Notes: a model not told the origin generated them from the sequence alone. DNA of 25,412 bases from Pseudomonadota bacterium (GCA_018660405.1 JABJKL010000164.1:1-25412); one strand, 5' to 3'. Shown: positions 7,628-16,163, numbered from the stretch's first letter. Numbers and translations are program-made.

Positions 7628-8845
7628 TCAATGATCGTGTGATGCGCCGGACTTTTCTATATCCGCTTTGATTACGTAGCTGTTTTCCGTCACATAGACC
7701 GTGCCAGGGTCCAGGCCACCAAGTACTTCGACCCATTCACCGGCCTGCCGCCCCAGTTCCAGCATTCTCACCTCGTACTCCTCACCCACCTGGGCGTAAA
7801 CCACTGTGAAATCCCGGAAACTTTGTAATCCACTTCTCTTGACCGCCAGCGGTACAGCGTTTTCCGCAATCTTGATTGTGGCAGTGACGTAAGTACCGGG
7901 CATAAATAACCCAGCATCATTGTTGAGCGTGGTTCTGGCCATTACCGCCTGGTTAGCCTCGGTAAGCACATTAATATACGAAATAGTACTTTCGGTTGAG
8001 GCTCCTCCGGCAGCCGGAGCGACACTAACGTTGGCACCGATATTTACCTGCGATCGATTGCTGGGAAAAACCGCGAGATCGGCCCACACTGACGAAACAT
8101 CGACTATGGTGAACAAACGCCGACCACCAGTTTGTTCATCGGCATGTGCTGCTTGCTCGGTGATAATTCCAGCAATTGGGGCGGTTATTGAGTATGCGCG
8201 AAGGCTGTCATTACTCTCTATGGTCGCTAGAATATCGCCTTTTTGCACCGACTCTCCCAGCGACACATTGACGGTTTGGATTTCTCCCTCAAATCGCGCA
8301 CTGACTTCTCGAACAAGCTGTTCATTTGGCAAAATGTGTCCGTAAACGCTAACGGTTTCTTCGATTACGGCGGGTCCAGCTATCATCGTTTCGAGGCCGA
8401 AGGCCTCTGCAGTCTGTTGGTCGATTCTTGTGCGGCCTTCCAGATTGTCATATTCCCAGCTGTAGTTCTTATTGGCGTAAGACGCCTCAATCGATACTAT
8501 GAATGAATGCGGCTCGTACACGATAGCGTTTCCGCGCAAGAAATCACCCTGTGGGCTGAAGGCAATTTCATCAACCAGATCCCCCAATCGCGTTAACATT
8601 ACGCGGAGATCAAGGCTACTTGGGTCCAACGGTTGACCCGCGCTGGTCGCCCATACGCGGAACTCGGGCGGCACACCCGTCTCGTATATTGCGAGCTCGA
8701 GAGTAAAATCACCATCGGATAGCAATCGGCCATTGTGAGGGCCTCTTTCTGCTGCCTCTTCTTCCGCAGCGGGATTTTGTTGATTATTGCCCTGGCATGC
8801 AGAGAGCATGCCCGCGAGCATAAGTGTCCATATTAAATGTTTCAT
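7628..8845 (-). CDS. czcB: Periplasmic adaptor subunit of the RND metal pump (lipoprotein)
   Basis: The protein has 405 residues from the ATG at 8845, preceded by GAGG at 6 bases; a GTG at 8857 inside the end of czcC is a less likely start. The lipobox LSAC places the acylated Cys at residue 17. The barrel-sandwich/lipoyl part shows ARFEGEIQTVNVSLGESVQKGDILATI and APIAGIITE, followed by beta-barrel and membrane-proximal domains. The N-terminal stretch ERGPHNGRLLSDGDFTLELAI is typical of the CzcB subgroup. The C-terminus ends in HDH, a possible metal ligand. It bridges CzcA to CzcC and may pass periplasmic metal to the pump. The gene lies 8 bp after czcC and 14 bp before czcA. Confidence 0.93.
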   Translation of the reverse strand: MKHLIWTLMLAGMLSACQGNNQQNPAAEEEAAERGPHNGRLLSDGDFTLELAIYETGVPPEFRVWATSAGQPLDPSSLDLRVMLTRLGDLVDEIAFSPQGDFLRGNAIVYEPHSFIVSIEASYANKNYSWEYDNLEGRTRIDQQTAEAFGLETMIAGPAVIEETVSVYGHILPNEQLVREVSARFEGEIQTVNVSLGESVQKGDILATIESNDSLRAYSITAPIAGIITEQAAHADEQTGGRRLFTIVDVSSVWADLAVFPSNRSQVNIGANVSVAPAAGGASTESTISYINVLTEANQAVMARTTLNNDAGLFMPGTYVTATIKIAENAVPLAVKRSGLQSFRDFTVVYAQVGEEYEVRMLELGRQAGEWVEVLGGLDPGTVYVTENSYVIKADIEKSGASHDH

Positions 8846-8853
8846 AGTTAACC

Positions 8854-10134
8854 TCACTGATTGGGGGTCGGTAGCGTAAAACGCTCACCGGTTAGGCGTT
8901 CAATTTCAATAATAATTTGATGGGCATCCACGCTTGCTTCCAGCAAGTCGTTATTTGCTTCCAATAATTCCGCTTGCACAACACTCCACTCCAAATAACT
9001 GTATCGTCCAAGCTCGTAGGCTCTTTGGGTATCTGTCAGCGCACGTTCGAGACGTGGGACTACATCGTTGCTCAGTCGCTCGGCAAGATGCAAGCTATGC
9101 AAAAACTCTTGATAAAGCACATACAGCGACGTTTTGACGCGAACACGTGCTGCGGTTGTTTCCGCTTCGGTGCGCGCAAGATTGGCACGTGCTTCCGAAA
9201 TTTGTCCCTGATTTCGATTTCGTACTGCCAATGGAACCGAGATTCCACCGACAAGGACTATGTCATCCGTGAATCCAATTCGGCGAAGCCCCGTATAAAC
9301 CCGCCAGCTCGGTTTGGCTCTTTCCTGCACTAGCTCCAGTTCAGTTTCATCCAGTCTTTGCTGCGACATAAACCGGGCCAACTCAGGGTTTTTCTCCACG
9401 CTAGCCAGCAACGTTTCGAATGCTTCAGCAACAGGTAGCGTACTTAAATCGCCTCTGACTGAGTTGAAATCTGGCTGAGTTTGTCCCCATTGTGCGGCGA
9501 GTCGATGATAGGCGGATAAGAGCTCATGTTCGTAGTCTTCCTCCACCAATTCAGCGCGCGCTAGCTCGGCTTCGGCCCGGGCGAGATCAGCTTCCAGAGC
9601 GCGACTGGCAGCGACCCTGACTCTGACGGCCTCTACGGTCTCCTGTGCCTGACTTACGGCCTCCCCCCCGTTTATTAATCGACCCTGATACGCCAAACAT
9701 ATGACGAACAAGCGTGCCGTTTGGGCAGCGACATCAAGCCGCATAATCTCGACATCAACCGTGTTAAGCGATACATTGGCATTTGCGGCATCGATACGAC
9801 GTTGCCGTCTGCTGCGTTCCAGTACCCAACCAAGTGTTACTGTTGTTTGCGCACGCTCGACACCGCTAAAATCATCGGTTCCAAGTACATCCTCAACTTC
9901 CACAGCAAGTTCCGGGTTGGGCGCAAGACCCGCCTGCTGCAACACGCCTTCGGCAGCTTCAATCTGATAACCAAAAACCGATAAATCCGGATTCTTGGCC
10001 ATCGTTCTCTCAAGTGCTTCCGATAAATCGATTGCAGCTTGATTCTCCAAGGATTCGCCCTGCGCATAGACGGCGAAATTAAAAAATAGTAAAGACACGC
10101 ACACACATAAGTTGCGCACAATTGGACGGGACAT
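8854..10134 (-). CDS. czcC: TolC-family outer-membrane channel of the RND metal pump
   Basis: The 426-residue protein has a signal peptide (about 1-24, ending AVYA). Two OEP repeats follow, each with long amphipathic helices, for example IDLSEALERTMAKNPDL and AGLAPNPELAVEVED near the start, and RAKPSWRVYTGLRRIGF opening the second half. VVPRLERALTDTQRAYELG is the typical start of the last helix pair. Proteins of this family form trimeric channels across the outer membrane and periplasm. The gene is the first of the structural czcCBA set and sits 95 bp after the His-rich gene. The interval in between contains an 11-base G run. Length and motifs look intact. Confidence 0.93.
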   Translation of the reverse strand: MSRPIVRNLCVCVSLLFFNFAVYAQGESLENQAAIDLSEALERTMAKNPDLSVFGYQIEAAEGVLQQAGLAPNPELAVEVEDVLGTDDFSGVERAQTTVTLGWVLERSRRQRRIDAANANVSLNTVDVEIMRLDVAAQTARLFVICLAYQGRLINGGEAVSQAQETVEAVRVRVAASRALEADLARAEAELARAELVEEDYEHELLSAYHRLAAQWGQTQPDFNSVRGDLSTLPVAEAFETLLASVEKNPELARFMSQQRLDETELELVQERAKPSWRVYTGLRRIGFTDDIVLVGGISVPLAVRNRNQGQISEARANLARTEAETTAARVRVKTSLYVLYQEFLHSLHLAERLSNDVVPRLERALTDTQRAYELGRYSYLEWSVVQAELLEANNDLLEASVDAHQIIIEIERLTGERFTLPTPNQ

Positions 10135-10212
10135 AAAATATTCTCACAAAAGCAATATAGCCACCTTGCGATAGCAATACACGAGCTAGAAGTTCACACC
10201 AAAAACTGGTGC

Positions 10213-10223
10213 GGGGGGGGGGG
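10213..10223. repeat. 11-base homopolymer (G on plus strand, C on minus)
   Basis: An uninterrupted run of 11 G lies between the stop of the His-rich gene (10229) and the start of czcC (10134). In the transcript it is a C run in the czcC leader, flanked on the czcC side by a small hairpin (CACCA/TGGTG, 10197-10211). Such tracts slip during replication, so czcC leader length could vary between cells. It may also be a sequencing or assembly problem spot. Confidence 0.9.
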
Positions 10224-10228
10224 TGAGT

Positions 10229-10666
10229 CTAGTGACTCAATGTGTGTGAGAAATGTGGGGGTGCTCTAAGCTGAGGCCACCGATGCTCTTGGTGACGGTC
10301 AGGGTGAAGTTTGGGATTACTTTTTGAATATCTGTAGATCGAGATTACCGCAATGAACAGGCTAAACCCGAACAAGATAAGGAAATCCGATAATTTCGAT
10401 GTGCCAAGGCCAAGGCCAAGATCAAAGAGAGACACGTCCTTGTCGCCTGTATGACCATGATAGTCGAGATGTTTTTGTCCTTCGAGAACTCCATTATCAA
10501 CATGCCCCACAGCGTCACTAGCTTGATGGCTATGGCCGTGAAAATGGGTGTTTTGAGGCGTACCAACATATCCACGCTCATTGACATGGGTATGCAGCCC
10601 GCTCATTTGCATGCCAAGCAAGCAAAAACACGCGGCCAGTATGATATAGGATGGTACGTTACGCAT
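10229..10666 (-). CDS. His-rich membrane protein heading the czc operon
   Basis: The 145-residue protein has an N-terminal membrane or signal segment (about 4-20). A loop follows with about ten histidines (HTHVNERGYVG, THFHGHSHQ, GH, KH, YHGH), then a second membrane helix (about 90-110). The C-tail carries seven more histidines and ends HFSHTLSH. The arrangement resembles the small CzcI-type or His-rich proteins often encoded first in czc operons, but I cannot name the family. It probably binds Zn/Co/Cd-class ions at the membrane as a buffer or sensor. No clear ribosome binding site precedes the ATG. A candidate promoter lies at 10706-10737. The stop is followed by GAGTC/GACTC and the G run. 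Confidence 0.75.
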   Translation of the reverse strand: MRNVPSYIILAACFCLLGMQMSGLHTHVNERGYVGTPQNTHFHGHSHQASDAVGHVDNGVLEGQKHLDYHGHTGDKDVSLFDLGLGLGTSKLSDFLILFGFSLFIAVISIYRYSKSNPKLHPDRHQEHRWPQLRAPPHFSHTLSH

Positions 10667-10705
10667 CTAAATAGTGTAGTGCATTGTTGCGCGGACTGTC
10701 TACAT

Positions 10706-10737
10706 TTTATATTTATAGCCTTGAAGGGGGACGTTAA
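10706..10737 (-). promoter_or_regulatory. Candidate promoter of the czc operon, long spacer with dyad
   Basis: On the minus strand TTAACG (10732-10737) and TATAAA (10706-10711) are 20 bp apart, with the dyad CCTTGAAGG (10719-10727) inside the spacer. Promoters activated by MerR-type metal sensors have 19-20 bp spacers with a central dyad, so this could be one. A second TATAAA at 10712-10717 makes the -10 ambiguous, and no merR-like gene is in the window. Confidence 0.3.
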
Positions 10738-10758
10738 TCTATTTTGAAAATTCACAAG

Positions 10759-10911
10759 TTACGCGTGTTTTGCCCGAACATCAAACTCCAGACTACGCTC
10801 TTCCATAGTTTTGGCATCGTAGAGTATTGATATTACAGCATCGTTCAGTTCAGCTTGGCTAGTATGCTACAAAGCCACAGCAGTAATAACCAACAGAAAA
10901 TATCGATACAT
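10759..10911 (-). pseudogene. Probable remnant of a small secreted-protein gene
   Basis: From an ATG at 10911 the frame reads MYRYFLLVITAVAL, then a TAG stop, then HTSQAELNDAVISILYDAK, then TMEERSLEFDVRAKHA, and a TAA at 10759. Without the TAG this would be a 50-residue protein with a convincing signal peptide (cleavage after QA). The premature stop inside the signal peptide suggests decay; a longer ancestor may have extended further. Apart from this and the 15-bp duplication, the 10667-10998 interval shows only the candidate czc promoter. The family is not recognised. A chance reading cannot be excluded. Confidence 0.35.
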
Positions 10912-10933
10912 GAAATCGCGAGGCTACTTCTTT

Positions 10934-10963
10934 TTAATCTTTATCAAATTAATCTTTATCAAA
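10934..10963. repeat. Perfect 15-bp tandem duplication
   Basis: TTAATCTTTATCAAA occurs twice head to tail, just past the 3' end of the second binding-protein gene. The short perfect copy looks recent. No function is evident. Confidence 0.9.
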
Positions 10964-10998
10964 CCGGCGCAATTTTGTGAGCGTATAGCTCATCAATG

Positions 10999-11988
10999 TT
11001 ATTGACTGAGCGCATGTACAACTTTTTCGAGATTGCTGCGTAAAATCTGTTGATAGCCGTTAGGTGCAAGCCGACGATCAACGCTGATACCAGGATCCGC
11101 GGTGTCCAGCACGACAATGCTGGCACCAGCAGCAGTCACGGCATTTTGAATCGCTTCACTGGGCTCCCATTTGTGCAGCACAACACTTATTTTGCGTGAC
11201 TGCAGATGCGCTGTTAAGTTGTCCAGATCTTGCTGCGTCCAATCGATGTCTTGCTTGATAAAATAACCGTCGACAAATAGGCCCATATCGTTAGTGAGAT
11301 AGACAAACTCGTTGGCCAGGGCAAAAACACTGACGTCGGTGACTTCAAAAAGGCGGTTTTGGAATTCCCGGTAGAGCGATAACAATTCTTCTTTGAGGGC
11401 ATCTCGGTTGGACAGAATGGTCTCGGCAGAATCAGGGAATACCTGCGCTAAATCGCTGCCGATAATATCGCTCATACGGATAGCATTGGTCAGGCTAAGC
11501 CAGAAATAGGGAGATTCACGTGTAACCGGGTCATGGCTTTCTTCGATGGTTCCCCAGTCAACGTCTGTTACCGGTTGTTCAATAAGGGCAACGCCGGGAG
11601 AGCTTAGCGACCAGGGCTGGGCTGCATCGATATAGACAAGATGGATATTGGCTTCCCGTGCAAAGCGGTATAGTGGATCCGAAGACAGTACATTGGTGAA
11701 AGCAACGACTGCATCGGCAGATTTGAACAGCGGCTCGAATCTGGTTTTGCGTCGCTCAATATAGTCCCTCAGGCTGTTAAAGCGCCTGCCATCTTCCGGC
11801 ACATTGGCAGTCTCAATTGGCGTATCGTCCAGCAAAGCTCGTGCAATTGAGAAACTTGTCTGGGTGCCGGTAAGGACTTTGAGGCCATCATCGGCATCAA
11901 TGGCCGAGACGGTTGATGCCGTGAAAAGTAAAAATGGTAGTAATAGGAAGCGGTCGAGCACCAAAATATTTATGTTGTGTTTGCTCAT
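10999..11988 (-). CDS. Diverged ZnuA-like binding protein lacking the usual His ligands
   Basis: The protein has 329 residues from the ATG at 11988; a TTG at 12000 is an alternative, and neither has a good ribosome binding site. After a signal peptide (ending about residue 29) the fold follows the cluster A-I metal-binding proteins. Recognisable segments are SADAVVAFTNVL (90-101), YFWLSLTNAIRMSDIIGSDL at the place of the DPHxWLxP block, the long linker helix, and FVYLTNDMGL where ZnuA has the HDAY block. All three places where ZnuA-type proteins carry metal-binding histidines have other residues. The neighbouring binding protein at 13700-14647 keeps them. It is the last gene of the importer operon, 20 bp after the permease. 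It may bind a chelated metal, bind another ligand, or act as a regulator or partner rather than a metal carrier. Confidence 0.8.
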   Translation of the reverse strand: MSKHNINILVLDRFLLLPFLLFTASTVSAIDADDGLKVLTGTQTSFSIARALLDDTPIETANVPEDGRRFNSLRDYIERRKTRFEPLFKSADAVVAFTNVLSSDPLYRFAREANIHLVYIDAAQPWSLSSPGVALIEQPVTDVDWGTIEESHDPVTRESPYFWLSLTNAIRMSDIIGSDLAQVFPDSAETILSNRDALKEELLSLYREFQNRLFEVTDVSVFALANEFVYLTNDMGLFVDGYFIKQDIDWTQQDLDNLTAHLQSRKISVVLHKWEPSEAIQNAVTAAGASIVVLDTADPGISVDRRLAPNGYQQILRSNLEKVVHALSQ

Positions 11989-12008
11989 AACTGATGACAA
12001 GTTGGTGA

Positions 12009-12914
12009 CTAGATAGATGCTTCGCGGAAGCGTGGCATTGCCATCCGTATCAGCATGGTTATTAGGAAAATAATCGCAGCCGTTAGAATAATCGCGCCAC
12101 CGCTGGGGATGGGCAAGTCGTAAGCCATCGGCGCATAGACACCAAAAATACAGCTGAAGGTGGAAAAAATTACACTCCAGAGCACGAATCCTCGGATAGA
12201 GGTGTTTAGGTTACGGGCGGCCGCTGCCGGTATCAGTAATAGCGCCTCGACCAATACCGCGCCGACGATTTTTACGCAAGCGACGGTCAGGATGGTGATC
12301 AAAAGAACGAATACATACTCCAACAAATGTACGTTGACGCCTCGAACGTGCGCCAGATTAGGGTTAAGACTTGCTAACAGCATTTTGTTGTACAGCGGCA
12401 GGGCAACTGCGGCCGTGATAACAGCGGTAACGAGTAACACGTTCATATCCAGGTTGTTGACCGTGAGAATCGAGCCAAACATCACAGTGTCAAGAATATG
12501 AGTGTTTATTTTGGCGGAAACAAACAGCAGTGCTGTCGCTCCTATAGCCAGAGAAATAGACAAAAATACGCCGATCAAAGTGTCTGAGGACATTTTGGTG
12601 CGGTTGCGGGTGAAGTTCAGCAACAGTCCAAACAAAATACAAAAACTGAACATCGAAACATAAGGCGCGGTGTAAGACTCGCCAAGAATAACGCCGATCG
12701 CGACGCCCGTCAGAGCGGCGTTGCCGACAGCCTGCGAAAAGAACGCCATGCGTTTGATAACGACCATTGTTCCTATCGCACCGAGCAGCGGGCCAACGAT
12801 CAACGCACACAGGAATCCGTTGATAACGAATTCGTAGGAGAACATGTAGTTTATGCTTCCGGAGTAAGCGGCTTCAGTGAATAATTCGCGAAGTACCTCG
12901 TAGAAAGCGTTCAT
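12009..12914 (-). CDS. ZnuB/MntB-type ABC importer permease
   Basis: The 301-residue ABC-3 family permease has about eight hydrophobic helices. Conserved blocks include the NGFLCALIVGPLLGAIGTMVVIKRMAFF stretch, FFSQAVGNAALTGVAIG (the usual coupling region) and VLVEALLLIPAAAARNL near the C-terminal third. It forms the inner-membrane channel for a divalent metal, probably Zn, Mn or Fe. Its ATG overlaps the stop of the ATPase gene (ATGA), so the two are translated together. Length is slightly above the usual 260-290 because of an N-terminal extension of about 25 residues. The metal cannot be told from the permease. Confidence 0.93.
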   Translation of the reverse strand: MNAFYEVLRELFTEAAYSGSINYMFSYEFVINGFLCALIVGPLLGAIGTMVVIKRMAFFSQAVGNAALTGVAIGVILGESYTAPYVSMFSFCILFGLLLNFTRNRTKMSSDTLIGVFLSISLAIGATALLFVSAKINTHILDTVMFGSILTVNNLDMNVLLVTAVITAAVALPLYNKMLLASLNPNLAHVRGVNVHLLEYVFVLLITILTVACVKIVGAVLVEALLLIPAAAARNLNTSIRGFVLWSVIFSTFSCIFGVYAPMAYDLPIPSGGAIILTAAIIFLITMLIRMAMPRFREASI

Positions 12915-13663
12915 GATTGGAGCGCCTCAGCGGCTGTGTTAGAGGTGCCGGCATGCAAATCGCTAAAAAGCAGCGTAGGAAATAGTTTTTGGGCGGTACC
13001 GCTCTGCAATACTTCACCTGGAGCGCCGTCGAGCATTATTGTTTTGTTGACATAAGTAAGCTGGTCGGCGACTTCATTGACCTGAGTGATGTCGTGGTTG
13101 ATCCATACTACAGTGCCGCCATCGGTGGCAAACTGGCGTACCACGTTGAGCAGCATTAACCCTCCTGCGACATCAAGACCGGTCATTGGTTCATCCAGCA
13201 CCAGAAGAGAGGGTGCTGGCATAAACGCCTGGACAAACACCGCCCGTTGGCGCTCTCCGCCGGAAAGACTGCCCAGTTTGTCATTGCGTTTGTCGGAAAG
13301 CCCAAACTTTTCAAGCAACTCAGTGATTTGTTGACGTCTTTGCCTGGACTGGCCCAGGAACACCGGGCGGCGCTGCGTGGCCATAGTCAGAAAATCGATG
13401 ACGCTAACCGGCAGTGTTTTATCGAACTCCAAATGTTGGGGAACGTAGCCGACAGTACGATTTTCGCCCCAGTTGATTTCGATTTCTCCGGTATGCGGCA
13501 TCTGCCCCAACATCGCGCGAATTAAAGATGTTTTACCGCCGCCGTTGGCTCCGATAATGCAGTGGATAGTTGCCGGACTGATCGAGAAACTGACATCTTC
13601 CAGAACTTGGGTATTGCCCAGATTCAGACCGACATTTTTGAAGTTGATTGAGGGGCCTTGCAT
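12911..13663 (-). CDS. ZnuC-type ABC importer ATPase
   Basis: This 250-residue ATPase has all nucleotide-binding motifs: Walker A GANGGGKTS (38-46), Q-loop Gln76, signature LSGGERQ (133-139), Walker B LLVLDEP (153-159) and H-loop His190. It powers metal uptake with the permease whose start codon overlaps its stop. The C-terminal tail after residue 210 is ordinary and lacks an extra regulatory domain. The gene follows the canonical binding protein by 36 bp. It belongs to the Zn/Mn/Fe (ABC-3 partner) group by context. Confidence 0.94.
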   Translation of the reverse strand: MQGPSINFKNVGLNLGNTQVLEDVSFSISPATIHCIIGANGGGKTSLIRAMLGQMPHTGEIEINWGENRTVGYVPQHLEFDKTLPVSVIDFLTMATQRRPVFLGQSRQRRQQITELLEKFGLSDKRNDKLGSLSGGERQRAVFVQAFMPAPSLLVLDEPMTGLDVAGGLMLLNVVRQFATDGGTVVWINHDITQVNEVADQLTYVNKTIMLDGAPGEVLQSGTAQKLFPTLLFSDLHAGTSNTAAEALQS

Positions 13664-13699
13664 AAACGATTTCCGTGTTTTTATTGTCGTTGGGTAAAT

Positions 13700-14647
13700 T
13701 TATTGTGTCGTTGCGTAAAGATTGGCAACGTCACGAATTGCGGTCGCTAAAGTGGTCAGGTTTTCCAGCATTTCGTCGACGAATTTTTCGTCTGTGTAAG
13801 GGCCGCTGCTGATATGTGAAATCGAGTACATCTGTACACCTGTGGCTTCGCGAATGGTGTTAGAAAGGGCACTGGCGAAATATTTTTCGGCGAACAATAC
13901 GTTTACGTTTGACGCATTGATTCGATCAATGGTGTCGGCCATTTGCCGTGCGGTCGGCTCGACGCCATGGCGCGGCTCGATAACAGCGGATACGTTCAGA
14001 CCAAGCTCTTGCATAATATAATCGTAACCGCTGTGCATGGTGGCACAACGAAAATTGGACAGGTTAACGCCCGTGATCATGCTATCGAATTCGGAGCGCA
14101 ATTTACGGAGCTCCAACGCATAAGTGCGCGAATTATTTCGATAAAAATCGGCGTTTTCCGGGTCTAAATCAGCGAGCTGACGGGCGATTCCGTAGATTTG
14201 CTGTATCGCTGCCACGGTGGAGATAAACGTATGTGGATTGACTACCTTGGCACCACTGGGGTCACCGGCTATGGGAATCAGCGAAACTCCGTCGTTGGCG
14301 TAGATAAGTGGTAGTTCATCTTTGGCACCGGCGGCCTCGAGAATTTCAAATGCCCAGGAGTCGTGGCCGATTCCATTGACGACAAGTACATCCATATCAA
14401 GAATGCGCTTCATGTCGTTAGCTCGAGGCACGTAGCCATGTGGGTTGCTTTCGGCACTGATTAGCGGGATCACCTCTGCCCGATCACCGACGATATTGCT
14501 GACAAAACTATAGTAAGGGTGCAGCGTAATGCCGATTTTTAAAGTTTCTGCATGGGCGGTCTGCGTAAGCAAACCAGAGAGCAGTGTCATGGCTAATGCT
14601 GAAAATCTTATAACTCTAGTTATTCGAACTCTTGTTATTCCGCGCAT
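13700..14647 (-). CDS. ZnuA-like metal-binding protein of the ABC importer
   Basis: The 315-residue periplasmic protein has a signal peptide ending TAHA (about 33). Likely metal ligands are present: His70 in NPHGY, His139 in NPHTF and His205 in TMHSGYDY. The fourth position, often Asp or Glu in this family, falls in the segment SISHISSGPY, where His278 or a neighbour may serve. It lacks the His-rich loop of typical zinc ZnuA proteins, so Mn, Fe or Zn are all possible. GGAGAG seven bases before the ATG supports the start. It captures metal and delivers it to the permease encoded downstream. A second, ligand-less relative is encoded at the operon end. Confidence 0.92.
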   Translation of the reverse strand: MRGITRVRITRVIRFSALAMTLLSGLLTQTAHAETLKIGITLHPYYSFVSNIVGDRAEVIPLISAESNPHGYVPRANDMKRILDMDVLVVNGIGHDSWAFEILEAAGAKDELPLIYANDGVSLIPIAGDPSGAKVVNPHTFISTVAAIQQIYGIARQLADLDPENADFYRNNSRTYALELRKLRSEFDSMITGVNLSNFRCATMHSGYDYIMQELGLNVSAVIEPRHGVEPTARQMADTIDRINASNVNVLFAEKYFASALSNTIREATGVQMYSISHISSGPYTDEKFVDEMLENLTTLATAIRDVANLYATTQ

Positions 14648-14651
14648 TCAC

Positions 14652-15299
14652 TCACTCTCCAAAAATGCGTTTAACTTCTTTATCGCCACTGTATGGGACT
14701 ACCAACTGCCACCCTTGACGAACCAATGTATCTTTAAAGCCCGATTCAGGCATATCAATACTACGTTGTGGGTGCCACCATATATCCAGTGAATTATTAT
14801 TGCTGAATCCGGCGTGCACATGCCCGATGGTTAACAAGAAAGAACCCTGATTTTCCAACATGCCGTTAGTACCGAGATACATGGAGTAGCCCTGCATTTC
14901 TCCTTCGGCAACTGGCTCGTAAAGTAGCCAACCAACCGAGCCGTTCTGCTCCCAGCTGATGTCGTGGTAAAAAGGCGGTAAGAGGTAATCCTGGAAATCT
15001 TGCAGATTGGGCCAATGAAATTTTTCTCCCGGCTCATTGAACATATTAACATCATCATAGATATAGGGGATCTCGTCTTTGACCGTAAAGAGTGAGTTGT
15101 AAATTGCCTGATCCGCGCCTTCAAACGAGCTAAAAGAGCTGACCTGCCAGGCATAGATCTCTTCTTCTGACGTTTGTCGGCCAAGTGTTGATACGTACCA
15201 CATTTGAGCTGATATAAGCAGCGCCGTGATCAGCAGCAGAGCGAAAGTCTCATATCGACTGCCAGTGGGGCGAACTAACTGCAATGCTTCAGTACTCAT
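14652..15299 (-). CDS. Membrane-anchored DUF6162-like accessory protein of the importer
   Basis: The protein has 215 residues from the ATG at 15299 (a TTG at 15311 is an alternative). It has one membrane segment (about 17-36) near the N-terminus, then a periplasmic domain with VSSFSSFEGADQAIYNSLF, a FHWPNLQDFQDYLLPPFYHD block and LLTIGHVHAGFS. I recall a family of this type (DUF6162) next to metal ABC importers in proteobacteria, with no known function. The conserved-looking His, Trp and Tyr-rich blocks, including GHVHAGF, and the IWWHPQ stretch could bind a metal. It lies 4 bp before the binding-protein gene, whose ribosome binding site overlaps its end. The family name is from memory and should be checked. 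Confidence 0.72.
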   Translation of the reverse strand: MSTEALQLVRPTGSRYETFALLLITALLISAQMWYVSTLGRQTSEEEIYAWQVSSFSSFEGADQAIYNSLFTVKDEIPYIYDDVNMFNEPGEKFHWPNLQDFQDYLLPPFYHDISWEQNGSVGWLLYEPVAEGEMQGYSMYLGTNGMLENQGSFLLTIGHVHAGFSNNNSLDIWWHPQRSIDMPESGFKDTLVRQGWQLVVPYSGDKEVKRIFGE

Positions 15300-15335
15300 A
15301 ACGTTTTTCAAATAGAGTGTCGACTAGAGTGCTGA

Positions 15336-16163
15336 TTAAGGCGCGTAAGCGCGAACCCAAAGCACGGCGTCTACCGACAGGTCTTTGCCATTGTAGGTTT
15401 CGCCATCGTCCAGATCTAGTGCACAGATTCCCCACCAGCCTGCTTTGGGCAAGCCGATGGTGACTTCGCCACGATCATTGGCGCGAATGCTCATGGTGCC
15501 GAATGACCCCTGCGGGGCTTCGATCTTGCCATTCGGGTCAAACATGGCCTGATCAATCAGCGGTTCATGGTTCAGGTATTCGATTTCAATTTCGGCGTTT
15601 GGGACCGGTTTGCCGTTTGCTATGACCACACCGCGGAATACGCCTCCGACCCAATTTGCGTAGGGTTTATCCAGCGGGACGATCTCGACAGGCAAACCCA
15701 GTGGCTTATCCCAGGAACCCGGCACGCCGCCAATGTTAATCATGGTTCGGGTGTACTGCTGGATATACTTATCTTCGGGTTCTTCGTAGTAGGGCTCGGG
15801 AACCAATACAAAACTGTAATCCCCGATTGAGCGCGTTATGGCTCTGGGCAGCTTGGCGACGAACGAGGCTGCTTGCTGGTTATCGGAGTTGGTCCAGGTC
15901 ACCGGTTGCAGGTATTCGCGCAAATCCGTGGTTTTAGTCGGAATGCTCTCTCCTCGATCTTGTATTACATAGAATTCTAGCGGTGTTCCCATGCTCATGG
16001 GGTAACCATTGTGGAAGGGATGCGAAAACACCAATGCGATCTCAGTCGACTGGGCTTGATTGAGCGCCGATTCAGGCGTGTAGAGTAATTGGAAATGCGC
16101 CTGTCCAATATTGCTTAGAATAATGAGCGAAATCGCAATGGTAATAGTCAGTGTCTTGTTCAT
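15336..16163 (-). CDS. DUF4198 family periplasmic protein of the importer operon
   Basis: The protein has 275 residues from the ATG at 16163 (AGGA 8 bases before); an upstream in-frame start would overlap the preceding gene. The signal peptide ends IGQA, so the mature protein begins HFQLLYTPE. Blocks typical of the DUF4198 (NikK/CbiK-related) family are visible: ALVFSHPFHNGYPMSMG, and a C-terminal Ig-like domain with GVFRGVVIANGKPVPNAEIEIEY and TIGLPKAGWWGICAL. Members accompany Ni/Co or other metal importers and may bind the metal in the periplasm through the N-terminal His and the H-P-F-H motif. It lies 36 bp before the DUF6162-like gene. Confidence 0.85.
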   Translation of the reverse strand: MNKTLTITIAISLIILSNIGQAHFQLLYTPESALNQAQSTEIALVFSHPFHNGYPMSMGTPLEFYVIQDRGESIPTKTTDLREYLQPVTWTNSDNQQAASFVAKLPRAITRSIGDYSFVLVPEPYYEEPEDKYIQQYTRTMINIGGVPGSWDKPLGLPVEIVPLDKPYANWVGGVFRGVVIANGKPVPNAEIEIEYLNHEPLIDQAMFDPNGKIEAPQGSFGTMSIRANDRGEVTIGLPKAGWWGICALDLDDGETYNGKDLSVDAVLWVRAYAP

